Shown: positions 1 to 8,156, counted from the first letter of the stretch. The stretch: 64,000 bases of DNA from JAWRCU01 sp033542235 (GCF_033542235.1 NZ_JAWRCU010000002.1:62001-126000), one strand, 5' to 3'. A program made the numbers and translations. Notes: generated by a model from the sequence alone, not told the origin.

Positions 1-1
1 G

Positions 2-661
2 GTGGTTCCCGGTCTGAAGGTCCGTGGAGCGCTTGTGTCCATGGGCCAGAAATCGATCGACCGGAGCCGCTGGGATTGGGATTTCGTGGGCCATCCCGAC
101 AATCCGTTCTTCACGCCGGATCCGCAGTCGGTCCCAATCTTTGCCGAATATCTCGACGCAATCCGCAAAGCTGGCTCATCAGTCGGCGCGGTGATCGAGA
201 TCGTCGCCGAAGGCGTGCCGGCAGGCCTCGGCGCGCCGATCTACGGCAAGCTCGACCAGGATATTGCCGCCTCCCTGATGTCGATCAATGCCGTGAAGGG
301 CGTTGAGATCGGCAACGGCTTCGAAGCCGCGCACATAACCGGCGAGCAGAATGCCGACGAGATGCGCATGGGCAATGACGGCAAGCCGATATTTCTCTCC
401 AACAATGCCGGCGGCATTCTCGGCGGCATCTCGACCGGCCAGCCGGTCGTCGCGCGCTTTGCCGTGAAGCCGACCTCGTCGATTCTGACGCCGCGCCAGT
501 CCATCGACCGCGACGGCAACAATGTCGAGATCAAGACCAAAGGCCGTCACGACCCATGTGTCGGCATCCGCGCTGTGCCGATCGGCGAAGCAATGGTGGC
601 CTGCGCAATCGCGGATCACTATCTGCGGCATAGAGGGCAGACGGGTAGAATAGGGCAGTAG
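2..661 (+). CDS. aroC: Chorismate synthase, C-terminal part (truncated by the window edge)
   Basis: Chorismate synthase converts 5-enolpyruvylshikimate 3-phosphate to chorismate with reduced FMN, the last common step of aromatic amino acid synthesis in the cytoplasm. About 219 residues of the C-terminal part are present; the N-terminal part lies before the window, so the apparent GTG at base 2 is not the true start. Recognisable family segments are GLGAPIYGKLD, SINAVKGVEIG, the SNNAGGILGGISTGQP flavin/substrate loop, FAVKPTSSI and the RHDPCVGIRAVPIGEAM block near the end. The last few residues (GQTGRIGQ) are encoded by the start of an 8-bp tandem repeat, so the extreme C-terminus has been rewritten by repeat DNA. 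ribBX follows in the same direction after about 140 bp. Confidence 0.96.
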   Translation: MVPGLKVRGALVSMGQKSIDRSRWDWDFVGHPDNPFFTPDPQSVPIFAEYLDAIRKAGSSVGAVIEIVAEGVPAGLGAPIYGKLDQDIAASLMSINAVKGVEIGNGFEAAHITGEQNADEMRMGNDGKPIFLSNNAGGILGGISTGQPVVARFAVKPTSSILTPRQSIDRDGNNVEIKTKGRHDPCVGIRAVPIGEAMVACAIADHYLRHRGQTGRIGQ

Positions 662-783
662 GGCAGTAGGGCAGTAGGCAAAGAGATGCTTCGACAGACT
701 CACTGCACGATTATTGCGCGCCATAGTCGCGGCCGATTGCTTTTTGCCCTACTGCCCTATTGCCCTATTGCCTTATTGCCCTG
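653..783. repeat. Inverted pair of 8-bp tandem repeats between aroC and ribBX
   Basis: The unit GGGCAGTA is repeated three times without a break at 653-676, and its complement (TGCCCTAC, TGCCCTAT and variants) is repeated four to five times at 745-783. The two arms face each other across about 65 bp and can pair over more than 30 bases with a few G-U or mismatched positions. The array begins inside the last codons of aroC. It could act as a transcription terminator or mRNA-stabilising structure, or be a dispersed intergenic repeat. The sequence shows the structure; the function is inference. Confidence 0.75.
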
Positions 784-801
784 CGAGCAAAGCGAGCACT
801 A

Positions 802-1896
802 ATGCCATACGACCAGAAGAAAGTCGTCGAAGCCATCCGCGCCTTCGAGCGCGGCGAGGTTGTCGTCGTCACCGACGATGATGGCCGTGAGAACGAGGGC
901 GATCTGATCGTCGCCGCAGTCCACTGCACGTCGGAGAAGATGGCCTTCATCGTGCGCCATACCTCCGGCATCGTCTGCACGCCGATGCCGCGCGAGGAGG
1001 CGAAGCGCCTGAATCTCGCGCCAATGGTGGCCGACAATGAATCGGCGCATACGACCGCCTTTACCGTCAGCGTTGATTTCAAGCATGGCACGACCACGGG
1101 CATTTCGGCCGACGACCGCACGCTCACCGTGCGCAATCTCGCCAATCCCAATGCCGGGGCGTCGGACTTCGCGCGGCCGGGGCACATCTTTCCCCTGGTC
1201 GCCCGGGAGGGCGGCGTGCTGATGCGTTCGGGCCATACCGAAGCTGCCGTGGATCTCTGCAAGCTCGCCGGCTTGCCGCCGATCGGCGTGATCTGCGAGC
1301 TGGTCAATGACGACGGAACCGTGAAGCGCGGGCCTCAGGTTGCCGATTTCGCCGATAAGCACGGTTTGAAGCAGGTCTCGGTTGCCGACTTGATTGCCTA
1401 CCGGCAGCGCCAGGAGACGCTCATCGAGCGCGTCGGCTGCACCGAGATCGAGACGCCGGGAGGAAAGGCTCAGGCTTTCGAATACAGCCTGCCCTGGGAT
1501 GTCATGAACCATCTGGCGATCGTCTATGGCGACATCCGCGACGGCGAGGAGGTACCCGTGCGCCTCTATCCCGAGAACGTGGTAGCCGACGTGTTCGGCA
1601 CCACCCACAAGCTCGAAGGAATCATGAAAGTGATGGGCGAGCGCCAGCGTGGCGTGATCGTCTATTTGCGCGAGGGCTCGGTGGGCGTCGCCCATCAGGC
1701 GCGCACCCGTCCCTCCTCGAGCGAGGATCACGACGAAGCCCGCCGCCGCGAAAGCGAATGGCGCGAGATCGGCCTCGGCGCGCAGATCCTGAAGGACCTG
1801 GGCATTTCCTCGATCAACCTCATCGCCTCACGCGAACGCCACTATGTAGGCCTGCAGGGCTTCGGCATCAGAATCGCGAAGACGGAAATCCTCTAA
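802..1896 (+). CDS. ribB: 3,4-dihydroxy-2-butanone 4-phosphate synthase with degenerate GTP cyclohydrolase II domain (RibBX type)
   Basis: The N-terminal half (residues about 5-205) is DHBP synthase, which makes the four-carbon precursor of riboflavin from ribulose 5-phosphate. Its signatures are the acidic loop DDDGRENEGD, RHTSGIVC, RSGHTEAAVDL and GVICELVNDDG. The C-terminal half (about 210-364) is collinear with GTP cyclohydrolase II, but the zinc-binding stretch that should read GDVFGSLRCDCG is ADVFGTTHKLEG: all three zinc cysteines are missing, so this half should not hydrolyse GTP. Such RibBX hybrids are known from rhizobia and Brucella. ATG 802 is preferred over an upstream TTG inside the intergenic repeat because the homologous protein begins at MPYDQKK. 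The active cyclohydrolase would have to be encoded elsewhere. Confidence 0.93.
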   Translation: MPYDQKKVVEAIRAFERGEVVVVTDDDGRENEGDLIVAAVHCTSEKMAFIVRHTSGIVCTPMPREEAKRLNLAPMVADNESAHTTAFTVSVDFKHGTTTGISADDRTLTVRNLANPNAGASDFARPGHIFPLVAREGGVLMRSGHTEAAVDLCKLAGLPPIGVICELVNDDGTVKRGPQVADFADKHGLKQVSVADLIAYRQRQETLIERVGCTEIETPGGKAQAFEYSLPWDVMNHLAIVYGDIRDGEEVPVRLYPENVVADVFGTTHKLEGIMKVMGERQRGVIVYLREGSVGVAHQARTRPSSSEDHDEARRRESEWREIGLGAQILKDLGISSINLIASRERHYVGLQGFGIRIAKTEIL

Positions 1897-1920
1897 AGCG
1901 TTTTGCAACGCGATTGACGC

Positions 1921-2040
1921 CGGCGCCGCCCCTCACCCTTACCTCTCCCCGTAAAGGACTCTAAAGAACGGAGAGAGGGGGCGGCAACCTCTCACAATCC
2001 CCTCTTCCCGTTGTTCACGGCGAGAGGGTGAGGGGCGCCG
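1921..2040. repeat. Palindromic mosaic intergenic repeat
   Basis: Between the convergent ends of ribBX and the MFS gene, about 120 bp form nested inverted repeats. The outer arms are GCCCCTCACCCTT near 1927-1940 and AGAGGGTGAGGGGCG near 2023-2037. An inner pair is CCTCTCCCCGT (1942-1952) with ACGGAGAGAGGGG (1968-1980), and a second inner pair is CCTCTTCCCG (2001-2010) with CGGCGAGAGG (2018-2027). This layout resembles the mosaic intergenic elements common in rhizobial genomes. It may also terminate transcription from both sides. Confidence 0.7.
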
Positions 2041-2092
2041 TCAACCTGAAAGAAGACTCTATTCTAGAATCGGATGAATTGCGCACCTTCAG

Positions 2093-3313
2093 TCAGTCGG
2101 CAGCCGATGTCGCAAGGCCCGCGACTCCCTTGCCGCGCCGCTCCGCAAGCGCACTTTGTCCGAGCAGGATCGTCAGAAACGCGATCGCGCCGGCGATTAC
2201 CGAGACCCAGAAGCCGCTGTCAGCGCCGTAGCGGTCGACCATCCAGCCGGCAGCCGCTGAGCCAATCGCCATGCCGATGCCGATGCCGGTCATCACCCAT
2301 GTGATGCCCTCGGTGAACATCGAGGGCGGCACGCGACGCTCGATCAGCGCAAAAGATGTAATGAAGGTAGGCGCAATGGCGATGCCGCTCGCGAATACCG
2401 CCAGCGCGAGCGAGATCACTCCATTCGCTGCAAGTAGCGGAAGAGCGGTTGCGGCGATCACCCCAAGGGCGAGCAGCAATTGTCGCTCCAGCAGCATTTT
2501 CGGCTTGAGAGCGCCGACGATCAGCCCGACCACGAACGAGCCTGCGGCATAGACGCCGATGACGACAGTGGCCGCACCCGGCTGGCCGAACGACTTCGTT
2601 AGCGCAACGACAACGACCTCGGCCGTGGCGAACATCGCACCGACGGCGATCAGCGCGAAGGTGATGATCTGCACGGGCCTCAGGCGGATGGCCGAACTTG
2701 CCGCTCCTGTCTCGGCCGGCCGCACGGACGGTTCGGTCGATCGCTGGACAAGAAATGTAGCAGTCCCCAAAGCAAGCAATGCGGTAGAGGCAAGCACGCC
2801 GGCTTCCGGAAAGAGGGAGACGCTCAAGCCCACTGAAACCGAGGCGCCAAGGATGTACACCAGTTCGTCGGCGGCCGACTCGAATGCGAAAGCCGTGTTG
2901 AGTTCCGGTCGATCTCGGAAGATCTCGGTCCAGCGTGCACGCACCATCGCCGGAATGCTTGGCATCAGCGCAGCCAGGAATGCCGACGCAAACAGTGTCC
3001 AGATCGGCCAATGCCGATTCGTTGCCACCAGGAGGAATGCGAAAGCGATCACCGCAAGCGTGGTGGTCGGCACCGCGACACGCGTCTGTCCAAGGCGGTC
3101 GATAGAGCGCGACAGCAGCGGTGATACGATCGCGTTGGTGAAGGCGAAAGTCGCCGAAACGGCACCCGCCAGCCAGTATTCGCCATGGGTCTGCGACAAC
3201 ATTGCGACGATGCCGATCGGCGCCATGGCGATCGGCATCCGGGCAGCAAACGCAGCGGCGGCAAAGCCTTTGGTGCCGGAAGCCCTGAAGATCTCTCTGT
3301 ATGGATTGGCCAT
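2093..3313 (-). CDS. MFS transporter (drug-efflux-like)
   Basis: This 406-residue protein has about twelve hydrophobic helices and small polar loops with the MFS character, including SRSIDRLGQTRV after the second helix as a variant of the motif A loop. It has no signal peptide and should sit in the inner membrane as a proton-driven exporter; the substrate cannot be read from the sequence. A GAGGAG ribosome-binding site lies eight bases before ATG 3313. The gene is divergent from a TetR-family regulator, and the 119-bp gap between the two starts carries three copies of one palindrome, so repression by that regulator with release by a transported compound is the likely control. Assignment to MFS is firm; efflux is inferred from the regulator context. 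Confidence 0.88.
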   Translation of the reverse strand: MANPYREIFRASGTKGFAAAAFAARMPIAMAPIGIVAMLSQTHGEYWLAGAVSATFAFTNAIVSPLLSRSIDRLGQTRVAVPTTTLAVIAFAFLLVATNRHWPIWTLFASAFLAALMPSIPAMVRARWTEIFRDRPELNTAFAFESAADELVYILGASVSVGLSVSLFPEAGVLASTALLALGTATFLVQRSTEPSVRPAETGAASSAIRLRPVQIITFALIAVGAMFATAEVVVVALTKSFGQPGAATVVIGVYAAGSFVVGLIVGALKPKMLLERQLLLALGVIAATALPLLAANGVISLALAVFASGIAIAPTFITSFALIERRVPPSMFTEGITWVMTGIGIGMAIGSAAAGWMVDRYGADSGFWVSVIAGAIAFLTILLGQSALAERRGKGVAGLATSAAD

Positions 3314-3360
3314 GGCGAGCTCCTCGACATTCTGACCAGCGCCGCATAGATATCGGAAGA

Positions 3361-3429
3361 CATACGACGCGTATGCGAATGGAGATAATTACATACGTGA
3401 CGTATGTCAATTGGCATACGCCACGTATG
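3361..3429. promoter_or_regulatory. Three copies of a 15-bp palindromic operator (probable TetR sites)
   Basis: CATACG-N3-CGTATG occurs exactly three times: 3361-3375 (spacer ACG), 3392-3406 (spacer TGA) and 3415-3429 (spacer CCA). Centres are 31 and 23 bp apart. The third copy ends four bases before the ATG of the TetR gene, so bound repressor should block that gene directly; the first lies 48 bp before the MFS start codon. Perfect half-site conservation with free spacers is what a dimeric TetR-family repressor needs. Confidence 0.85.
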
Positions 3430-3432
3430 TAA

Positions 3433-4047
3433 ATGAGGCCAGAAGCCGTGCACAAACCGCGCAAGAAAATGATCGCCGAGACCCGCGCCAAGCTGATCGC
3501 GGCCGCGCGCCATGCCTTCGGCACAGTCGGGTTTGCGGAAGCGTCGATGGACGATTTCACGGCCGCCGCAGGTCTGACGCGCGGCGCGCTCTATCATCAT
3601 TTCGGCGACAAGAAGGGCCTGCTCGAAGCGGTAATCGCTCAAATTGACACCGAGATGAACGAACGGCTGTGTGCGATTTCCTCAAAGGCGCCCAACCGCT
3701 GGCAAGGCTTCGTCGACGAGTCCGTCGCCTATATCGAAATGGCGCTGGAGCCCGAGATCCAGCGAATCGTGCTGCGCGACGGGCCGGCCGTGCTCGGCGA
3801 CCCTTCACAATGGCCCAACGCCAATGCCTGCGTCTCGTCCATGACGAAGAGCCTTACGATGCTCAAGGAAGAAGGCCTCGTCGGCGACATCGACCCGGAG
3901 GCCGCCGCGCGCCTGGTGAGCGGCGCTTCACTCTATGCGGCGCAGTGGATCGCCAATGCCGATGACCCCGAGACGACGTCGAAGAAGGCAGTGAGGGCGT
4001 TCAAAGTCCTCCTGCAAGGACTTCTGACGAACCCTCAGCCCCGCTGA
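3433..4047 (+). CDS. TetR/AcrR family transcriptional repressor
   Basis: The 204-residue protein has the TetR helix-turn-helix at residues about 15-60 (TRAKLIAAARHAFGTVGF, then AASMDDFTAAAGLTRGALYHHFGDKKGL in family-typical order) and a variable all-helical ligand-binding C-terminus. No strong ribosome-binding site precedes ATG 3433, which lies four bases after the last palindrome. GTG 3448 and ATG 3469 are alternative starts that would leave the DNA-binding domain intact; a leaderless transcript is also possible. It is divergent from the MFS gene and should repress it and itself. The last 13 bp overlap the end of the convergent S41 protease gene. Confidence 0.93.
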   Translation: MRPEAVHKPRKKMIAETRAKLIAAARHAFGTVGFAEASMDDFTAAAGLTRGALYHHFGDKKGLLEAVIAQIDTEMNERLCAISSKAPNRWQGFVDESVAYIEMALEPEIQRIVLRDGPAVLGDPSQWPNANACVSSMTKSLTMLKEEGLVGDIDPEAAARLVSGASLYAAQWIANADDPETTSKKAVRAFKVLLQGLLTNPQPR

Positions 4048-5303
4048 GCCTCGCCGCGCGCCAGGATACGCTGCATCTCGTCGATTGCGGCGTCGCGCTG
4101 CGGATCTTCTCCAGCCGCATAGGGCAGGCTGAACTCAACCGGCACGTCCGGCTGCACGCCGCTTCCTTCGAGGCGCACATTGTCGCCGATGATCGCATTT
4201 GCCACCGCGAGTTCCAGCAGGCTGTCGTCCGGGAGCAGGTAGGCCCGGCCGGCAAGCAGCGCGCCGGCGGTGCGCGAGCCGACCAGCGGAATGTGGTTCG
4301 CCTTCAGCGCATAGGCAAAGACCTCGAGCCCGCTCCTGGTGCCTTCGTCGATGATGCCGACCACCGGCCTGTGCCAGCGCACATTGGCGAGCTCTTGCTC
4401 GCCACTGCGCGGGATCAGCCGGAACGGCGGCGTGTTGCCGACGAACAGCTCCGCCGCGTCCGCGCTGCCGCCGCCCCAGCGGCCGCGCAGATCGAGCACC
4501 AGTCCGTCAGCGTCCTTGAGCGGACCTTCGGCGAGAGCTTCGGCAACGGCGCCCATGGAATGCGGCGCGGCAAGGGTCCACAAGTGCATGTAGCCGATCT
4601 TGCGGCCGCCGCGCTCGACGATCCTGGCGCTCTCTGCGATCGCCTTCTCGAATGTCGGCAAGGGTTTCAGCGACTCGACCTGTACTTTGACGTTCGTGAG
4701 CTCTGCCCCGGGCCGGCGGCGAAGCTGCATGTCGACGGCCCTGCCGACCTTGTCCTTGAATGAAGCGATTTCGTAGTAGGGCGCGCCGTCGACCGTCACG
4801 ATCTCGTCGCCGACCAGGATTCCGGCCCGAGCAGCCGGCGAGCCGTCATAGACGTCGCTGACGTACCAGAGCCCGTTGCCCGGCTTCGCGATCATGCCGA
4901 TCCCGGGGTAGGTGACATCGCCATCCGGAGGGAACAGCCGCTTGATGTCGTCGCGGATCGCATAGCGGAAGATATCGGCAAGCTCGAAATAGTCGATCGT
5001 GTCTTTGCTGAAGTGGCCGGTATGAGACGCCTGCAGGCTGGCAAGGACAGTGTCGATTGCCTGGTGGACCCGTTCATCGGGGCTCGTGACGGTCAACGGC
5101 GACTTTGGATCTTCGACTTCGCGTCGCACCGCCTCCTTGAAACGATCGAGCGCCGAGACGTCGTAGAACTTGTCGAGCACCAGCTGCACGGCTTTGTCGA
5201 ATACCGGATTGCCCGACTTTGGCGGTTCGGCCGCGCGAGCCGTCCCGCCCACGAGCACGATAAGGAAGAGCGCCGAAAGGCGCCGGAGCGTTCCGATCTG
5301 CAT
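4035..5303 (-). CDS. Periplasmic S41-family (C-terminal processing) protease-like protein
   Basis: The 422-residue protein starts with a cleavable signal peptide (positive MQIGTLRRLS, hydrophobic core, ARAAEPP). A PDZ domain follows at about 120-200 (GIGMIAKPG, GSPAARAGILVGDEIVTVDG), then the S41 peptidase fold at about 215-400 with DGLVLDLRGRWGGG and the nucleophile segment DEGTRSGLEVFAYAL, where serine is expected near residue 330. The position that holds the general-base lysine in CtpA (TFGKG) reads TAGALLAG, so the usual Ser-Lys dyad is incomplete. It may use another base or be a non-catalytic relative. It is convergent with tetR and overlaps its 3' end by 13 bp. The 299 bp upstream to base 5602 show no gene. 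Confidence 0.85.
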   Translation of the reverse strand: MQIGTLRRLSALFLIVLVGGTARAAEPPKSGNPVFDKAVQLVLDKFYDVSALDRFKEAVRREVEDPKSPLTVTSPDERVHQAIDTVLASLQASHTGHFSKDTIDYFELADIFRYAIRDDIKRLFPPDGDVTYPGIGMIAKPGNGLWYVSDVYDGSPAARAGILVGDEIVTVDGAPYYEIASFKDKVGRAVDMQLRRRPGAELTNVKVQVESLKPLPTFEKAIAESARIVERGGRKIGYMHLWTLAAPHSMGAVAEALAEGPLKDADGLVLDLRGRWGGGSADAAELFVGNTPPFRLIPRSGEQELANVRWHRPVVGIIDEGTRSGLEVFAYALKANHIPLVGSRTAGALLAGRAYLLPDDSLLELAVANAIIGDNVRLEGSGVQPDVPVEFSLPYAAGEDPQRDAAIDEMQRILARGEAQRG

Positions 5304-5602
5304 GGGATCCTTGATCCTTTACGCCGCAGCAATATCGTCTGGGCAATCGGCAGGATCGAGGCCTGCGGCTCGCAATATTGCGTGACCGGCGGTGCGCTTC
5401 ACGCAGCTTCCGCGGCGACAGATCCTGTCGCTCCGCCGGAAAGAAAACACGCGGTCATTCTGTCGAGACGCGAGCGAGTCCGGGCGGGCGATCGCCAGCA
5501 TGGCCGTCGAAACATGACGGCCAAAGCGGCGGGGGCTCCGCCGGATTGACAATGCCGCGCCGTTGGCGATGCTGCGCGTCTCGCATTCGGGGGGAACTGG
5601 CA

Positions 5603-6590
5603 ATGTGGGATTTCAGCATCGGCAGGACGCTCGCCATCATGGCCGGCACCTGGCCCTTTATCGTGCTTCGGCTTATCGTCTATCGGCATCACGCTCGCCT
5701 ATGTCGTGGCGACCGGCACCGGCGCGGGCATCGGCTATGGGGTCGGCCACATCTTCGCCGATGGCGGCCCGGAGGGAGTGGCGTTCTGGGGCGGCATCCT
5801 CGGATTCGGCCTCGTCTCGGTGGTGTTCTACTGGCTGCGCGAATACATTCTCTACATCGTCAAAGCCGGCCACATCGCCGTGATGGTTCATCTGATCGAC
5901 GGCCATGAGGTCCCCGGCGGGCAGGGCCAGATCGCCTATGCGCGACAGGTCGTGACCCAACGCTTCGCCGAGGCAAACGTGCTTTTCGCGCTCGACCAGC
6001 TTGTGAAGGGCGCGATCCGCGCAATCACCGGACTGCTCGGCGGCGTCGCAGCACTGCTGCCCATTCCCGGCCTCGAAGGCATCGTGCGCTTCGTCAACAC
6101 GGTGATCCGCCTCTCGCTCACCTATGTCGACGAGCTCATTCTCGGCCACAATATCCGGATCGACAGCCGCAACCCTTTCGAGACGGCGCGGCAGGGCGTA
6201 GTGCTTTATGCCCAGAACGGCACAACCATGGTGAAGAATGCGCTGTGGCTTTCCGTCATCATGTGGGTGCTGGCGTTCGTGGTCTTCCTCTTCATGCTCG
6301 CGCCGGCGGCAGCCATCCTCTACGTCATGCCGGGTGTGCTTGCGGGTTGGAGCTTCGTCCTGGCAATCATCCTCGCCTGGGCCGTGAAGGCAGCGCTGCT
6401 CGAGCCCTTCGCCATCGCCGCACTCATGCAGGTCTATTTCAAGGCGATCGAGGGCCAGGCCCCCAATCCCGATTGGGACCGTCGGCTGGCTGAAGCTTCG
6501 AAGCACTTCCGCGAGCTGAAGGACAAGGCGCTTGCCTCGTTCGGCGGCACGCGCTGGCAACCGGATGCGCAGCCGAGCCAGCCCGCTTGA
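5603..6590 (+). CDS. Conserved polytopic membrane protein with an apparent frameshift near codon 27
   Basis: A strong GGGGGGA ribosome-binding site precedes ATG 5603, which opens MWDFSIGRTLAIMAG and continues to RLIVY at base 5683. That frame then turns into low-quality Arg/His-rich sequence, while the frame one base ahead opens with GITLAYVVATGTGAGIG from 5685 and runs to the stop at 6588-6590 as a hydrophobic protein with several membrane helices. Adding two bases after the TAT codon at 5681-5683 (for example TT, giving Tyr-Phe-Gly) would fuse both halves into one protein of about 329 residues. Either the gene is a recent pseudogene, the assembly has a 2-base error, or translation restarts at GTG 5706. 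A TTGACA at 5546-5551 could be a -35 element. The function is unknown; I do not recognise a named family. Confidence 0.7.
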
Positions 6591-6671
6591 GGCCCACGGC
6601 AAAGCTGTTGAGCGCCAATCGCGAGGGCGAACGGAGGTTGGCTTTGCCGCGACCCGCGCCTATATCGGGCT

Positions 6672-7598
6672 ATGACCACGCGGCTCTACACCCACCCCAT
6701 CTATCTGGAGCACATCACGCCGCCCGGCCATCCTGAACGTCCCGACAGGCTGAAGGCAATCGCGCGCGTGCTCGAGAATGACGGCTTCGGGGCGCTCGAT
6801 CGCAGGGAGGCGCCGAGAGCCGACGTCTCCGCCGTGCGGCTTGCCCATCCCTCCGACTACGTCGAGCGTATCGAAGGCGCGGTACCCGAGGCGGGGATCG
6901 TGCGCATAGACGCCGACACCTCGATGAGCCCGAAGAGCTTCGAGGCGGCGCTGACCGCGGTCGGTGCCGCTATGGCTGCGGTCGACGATGTCTATTCGGG
7001 CGTGGCCGGCAATGTTTTCGCTGCCGTCCGCCCGCCGGGCCATCACGCTGAGCGCGACACCGCCATGGGCTTCTGCCTCTTCAACAATGCCGCGATCGCT
7101 GCCCGCCATGCCCAGAAGGCTCATGGCGCTGAGAAGGTCGCCATCGTCGACTGGGACGTCCATCACGGCAACGGGACGCAGGACATCTTCTGGTCCGATC
7201 CGTCAGTGCTCTATGCCTCGACCCATCAGATGCCGCTTTATCCCGGCACCGGCGCCGTGAGCGAGACGGGCGTCGGCAATATCGTCAACGCACCGCTCCC
7301 GCCGGGCAGCGGCGGCGAGCTTTTCCGCGAGGCATTCAACAGTCGGGTGCTGCCGGCAATCGATCGCTTCCAGCCCGACCTGATCGTCATTTCCGCCGGC
7401 TTCGACGCGCATCAGCGCGATCCGCTGGCCGAGATCAACCTCGTCGAGGACGATTTCGACTGGGCGACCGGGCAGTTGATGGAACGCGCCGGGCGCTTTG
7501 CCGATGGACGCCTCGTCAGCCTGCTCGAAGGCGGCTACGATCTGCAGGGACTGGCATTTTCGGTGGCCGCTCATGTCGGCCGCATGATGAAGGGTTGA
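6672..7598 (+). CDS. Histone deacetylase-family amidohydrolase (acetylpolyamine/acetyl-lysine deacetylase-like)
   Basis: A 308-residue zinc hydrolase of the arginase/deacetylase fold. Visible active-site elements are RPPGHHAERDTAMGFC (the tandem histidines), the zinc motif DWDVHHGNGTQ, SAGFDAHQRDPLA with the second zinc aspartate, and LEGGYDL with the catalytic tyrosine. Bacterial members remove acetyl groups from small amines or proteins in the cytoplasm; the exact substrate cannot be assigned. It ends three bases before xseB and probably shares its transcript, an arrangement I recall from other rhizobia. Length and motif order are normal for the family. Confidence 0.93.
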   Translation: MTTRLYTHPIYLEHITPPGHPERPDRLKAIARVLENDGFGALDRREAPRADVSAVRLAHPSDYVERIEGAVPEAGIVRIDADTSMSPKSFEAALTAVGAAMAAVDDVYSGVAGNVFAAVRPPGHHAERDTAMGFCLFNNAAIAARHAQKAHGAEKVAIVDWDVHHGNGTQDIFWSDPSVLYASTHQMPLYPGTGAVSETGVGNIVNAPLPPGSGGELFREAFNSRVLPAIDRFQPDLIVISAGFDAHQRDPLAEINLVEDDFDWATGQLMERAGRFADGRLVSLLEGGYDLQGLAFSVAAHVGRMMKG

Positions 7599-7601
7599 GG
7601 G

Positions 7602-7856
7602 ATGGCCGAAGCTGATACTAACAGCGATATCAAGGAGATGAGCTTCGAGCAGGCGCTGGACGCGCTTGAGAAGATCGTCGACGATCTCGAACGTGGCGAC
7701 GTGCCTCTCGACCAGTCGATAAGGATCTACGAGCGCGGCGAGGCCCTCAAAGCGCATTGCGACCGCCTGCTGAAAGCTGCCGAGGATCGGGTCGAGAAGA
7801 TCAGGCTCTCGCGCGAAGGCAAGCCGGTGGGCATAGAGCCGCTGGACGGAGATTAG
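7602..7856 (+). CDS. xseB: Exodeoxyribonuclease VII small subunit
   Basis: This 84-residue helical protein carries the XseB signature MSFEQALDALEKIVDDLERGDVPL followed by LDQSIRIYERGEALKAHC in the family order. Several copies bind one XseA large subunit and regulate its single-strand DNA exonuclease activity. ATG 7602 lies three bases after the HDAC-like stop, with the end of that gene supplying the ribosome-binding region, so the two are probably coupled. Position two genes before dxs fits the common xseB-dxs-tlyA order of alphaproteobacteria, here interrupted by DUF2277 and pirin genes. Confidence 0.95.
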   Translation: MAEADTNSDIKEMSFEQALDALEKIVDDLERGDVPLDQSIRIYERGEALKAHCDRLLKAAEDRVEKIRLSREGKPVGIEPLDGD

Positions 7857-7883
7857 AATCGATCTTGGAAGGGAACGGGAATT

Positions 7884-8150
7884 ATGTGCCGAAACATCAA
7901 GCCGCTTTTCAACTTCGATCCCCCTGCGACGGATGACGAGATCCGCAATGCCGCGCTTCAGTTCGTGCGCAAGGTGAGCGGCTTCACGCGGCCTTCCGCC
8001 AAGAACGAGCATGCATTCGAACATGCGGTCGAGCACATTGCCGCTGCCGCCCGCGAACTGCTCGATTCCCTGGAGACGACTTCGCATCCCCGTAACCGGG
8101 AGGAAGAGGCGGCCAAGGCCCGAGCGAGAGCGGCAGTCCGGTTTGCGTGA
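7884..8150 (+). CDS. DUF2277 family protein
   Basis: The 88-residue protein begins MCRNIKPLFNFDPPATDDEI, the hallmark start of DUF2277, and continues with the conserved AALQFVRKVSGF and a helical AFEHAVEHIAAAARELLDSL stretch. The family is small, cytoplasmic and of unknown function; the invariant N-terminal Met-Cys-Arg-Asn is notable but unexplained. An AAGGGAACGGG-like ribosome-binding region precedes the ATG. It lies between xseB and the pirin gene on the same strand with short gaps, so co-transcription is likely. Confidence 0.92.
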   Translation: MCRNIKPLFNFDPPATDDEIRNAALQFVRKVSGFTRPSAKNEHAFEHAVEHIAAAARELLDSLETTSHPRNREEEAAKARARAAVRFA

Positions 8151-8156
8151 ACATAG

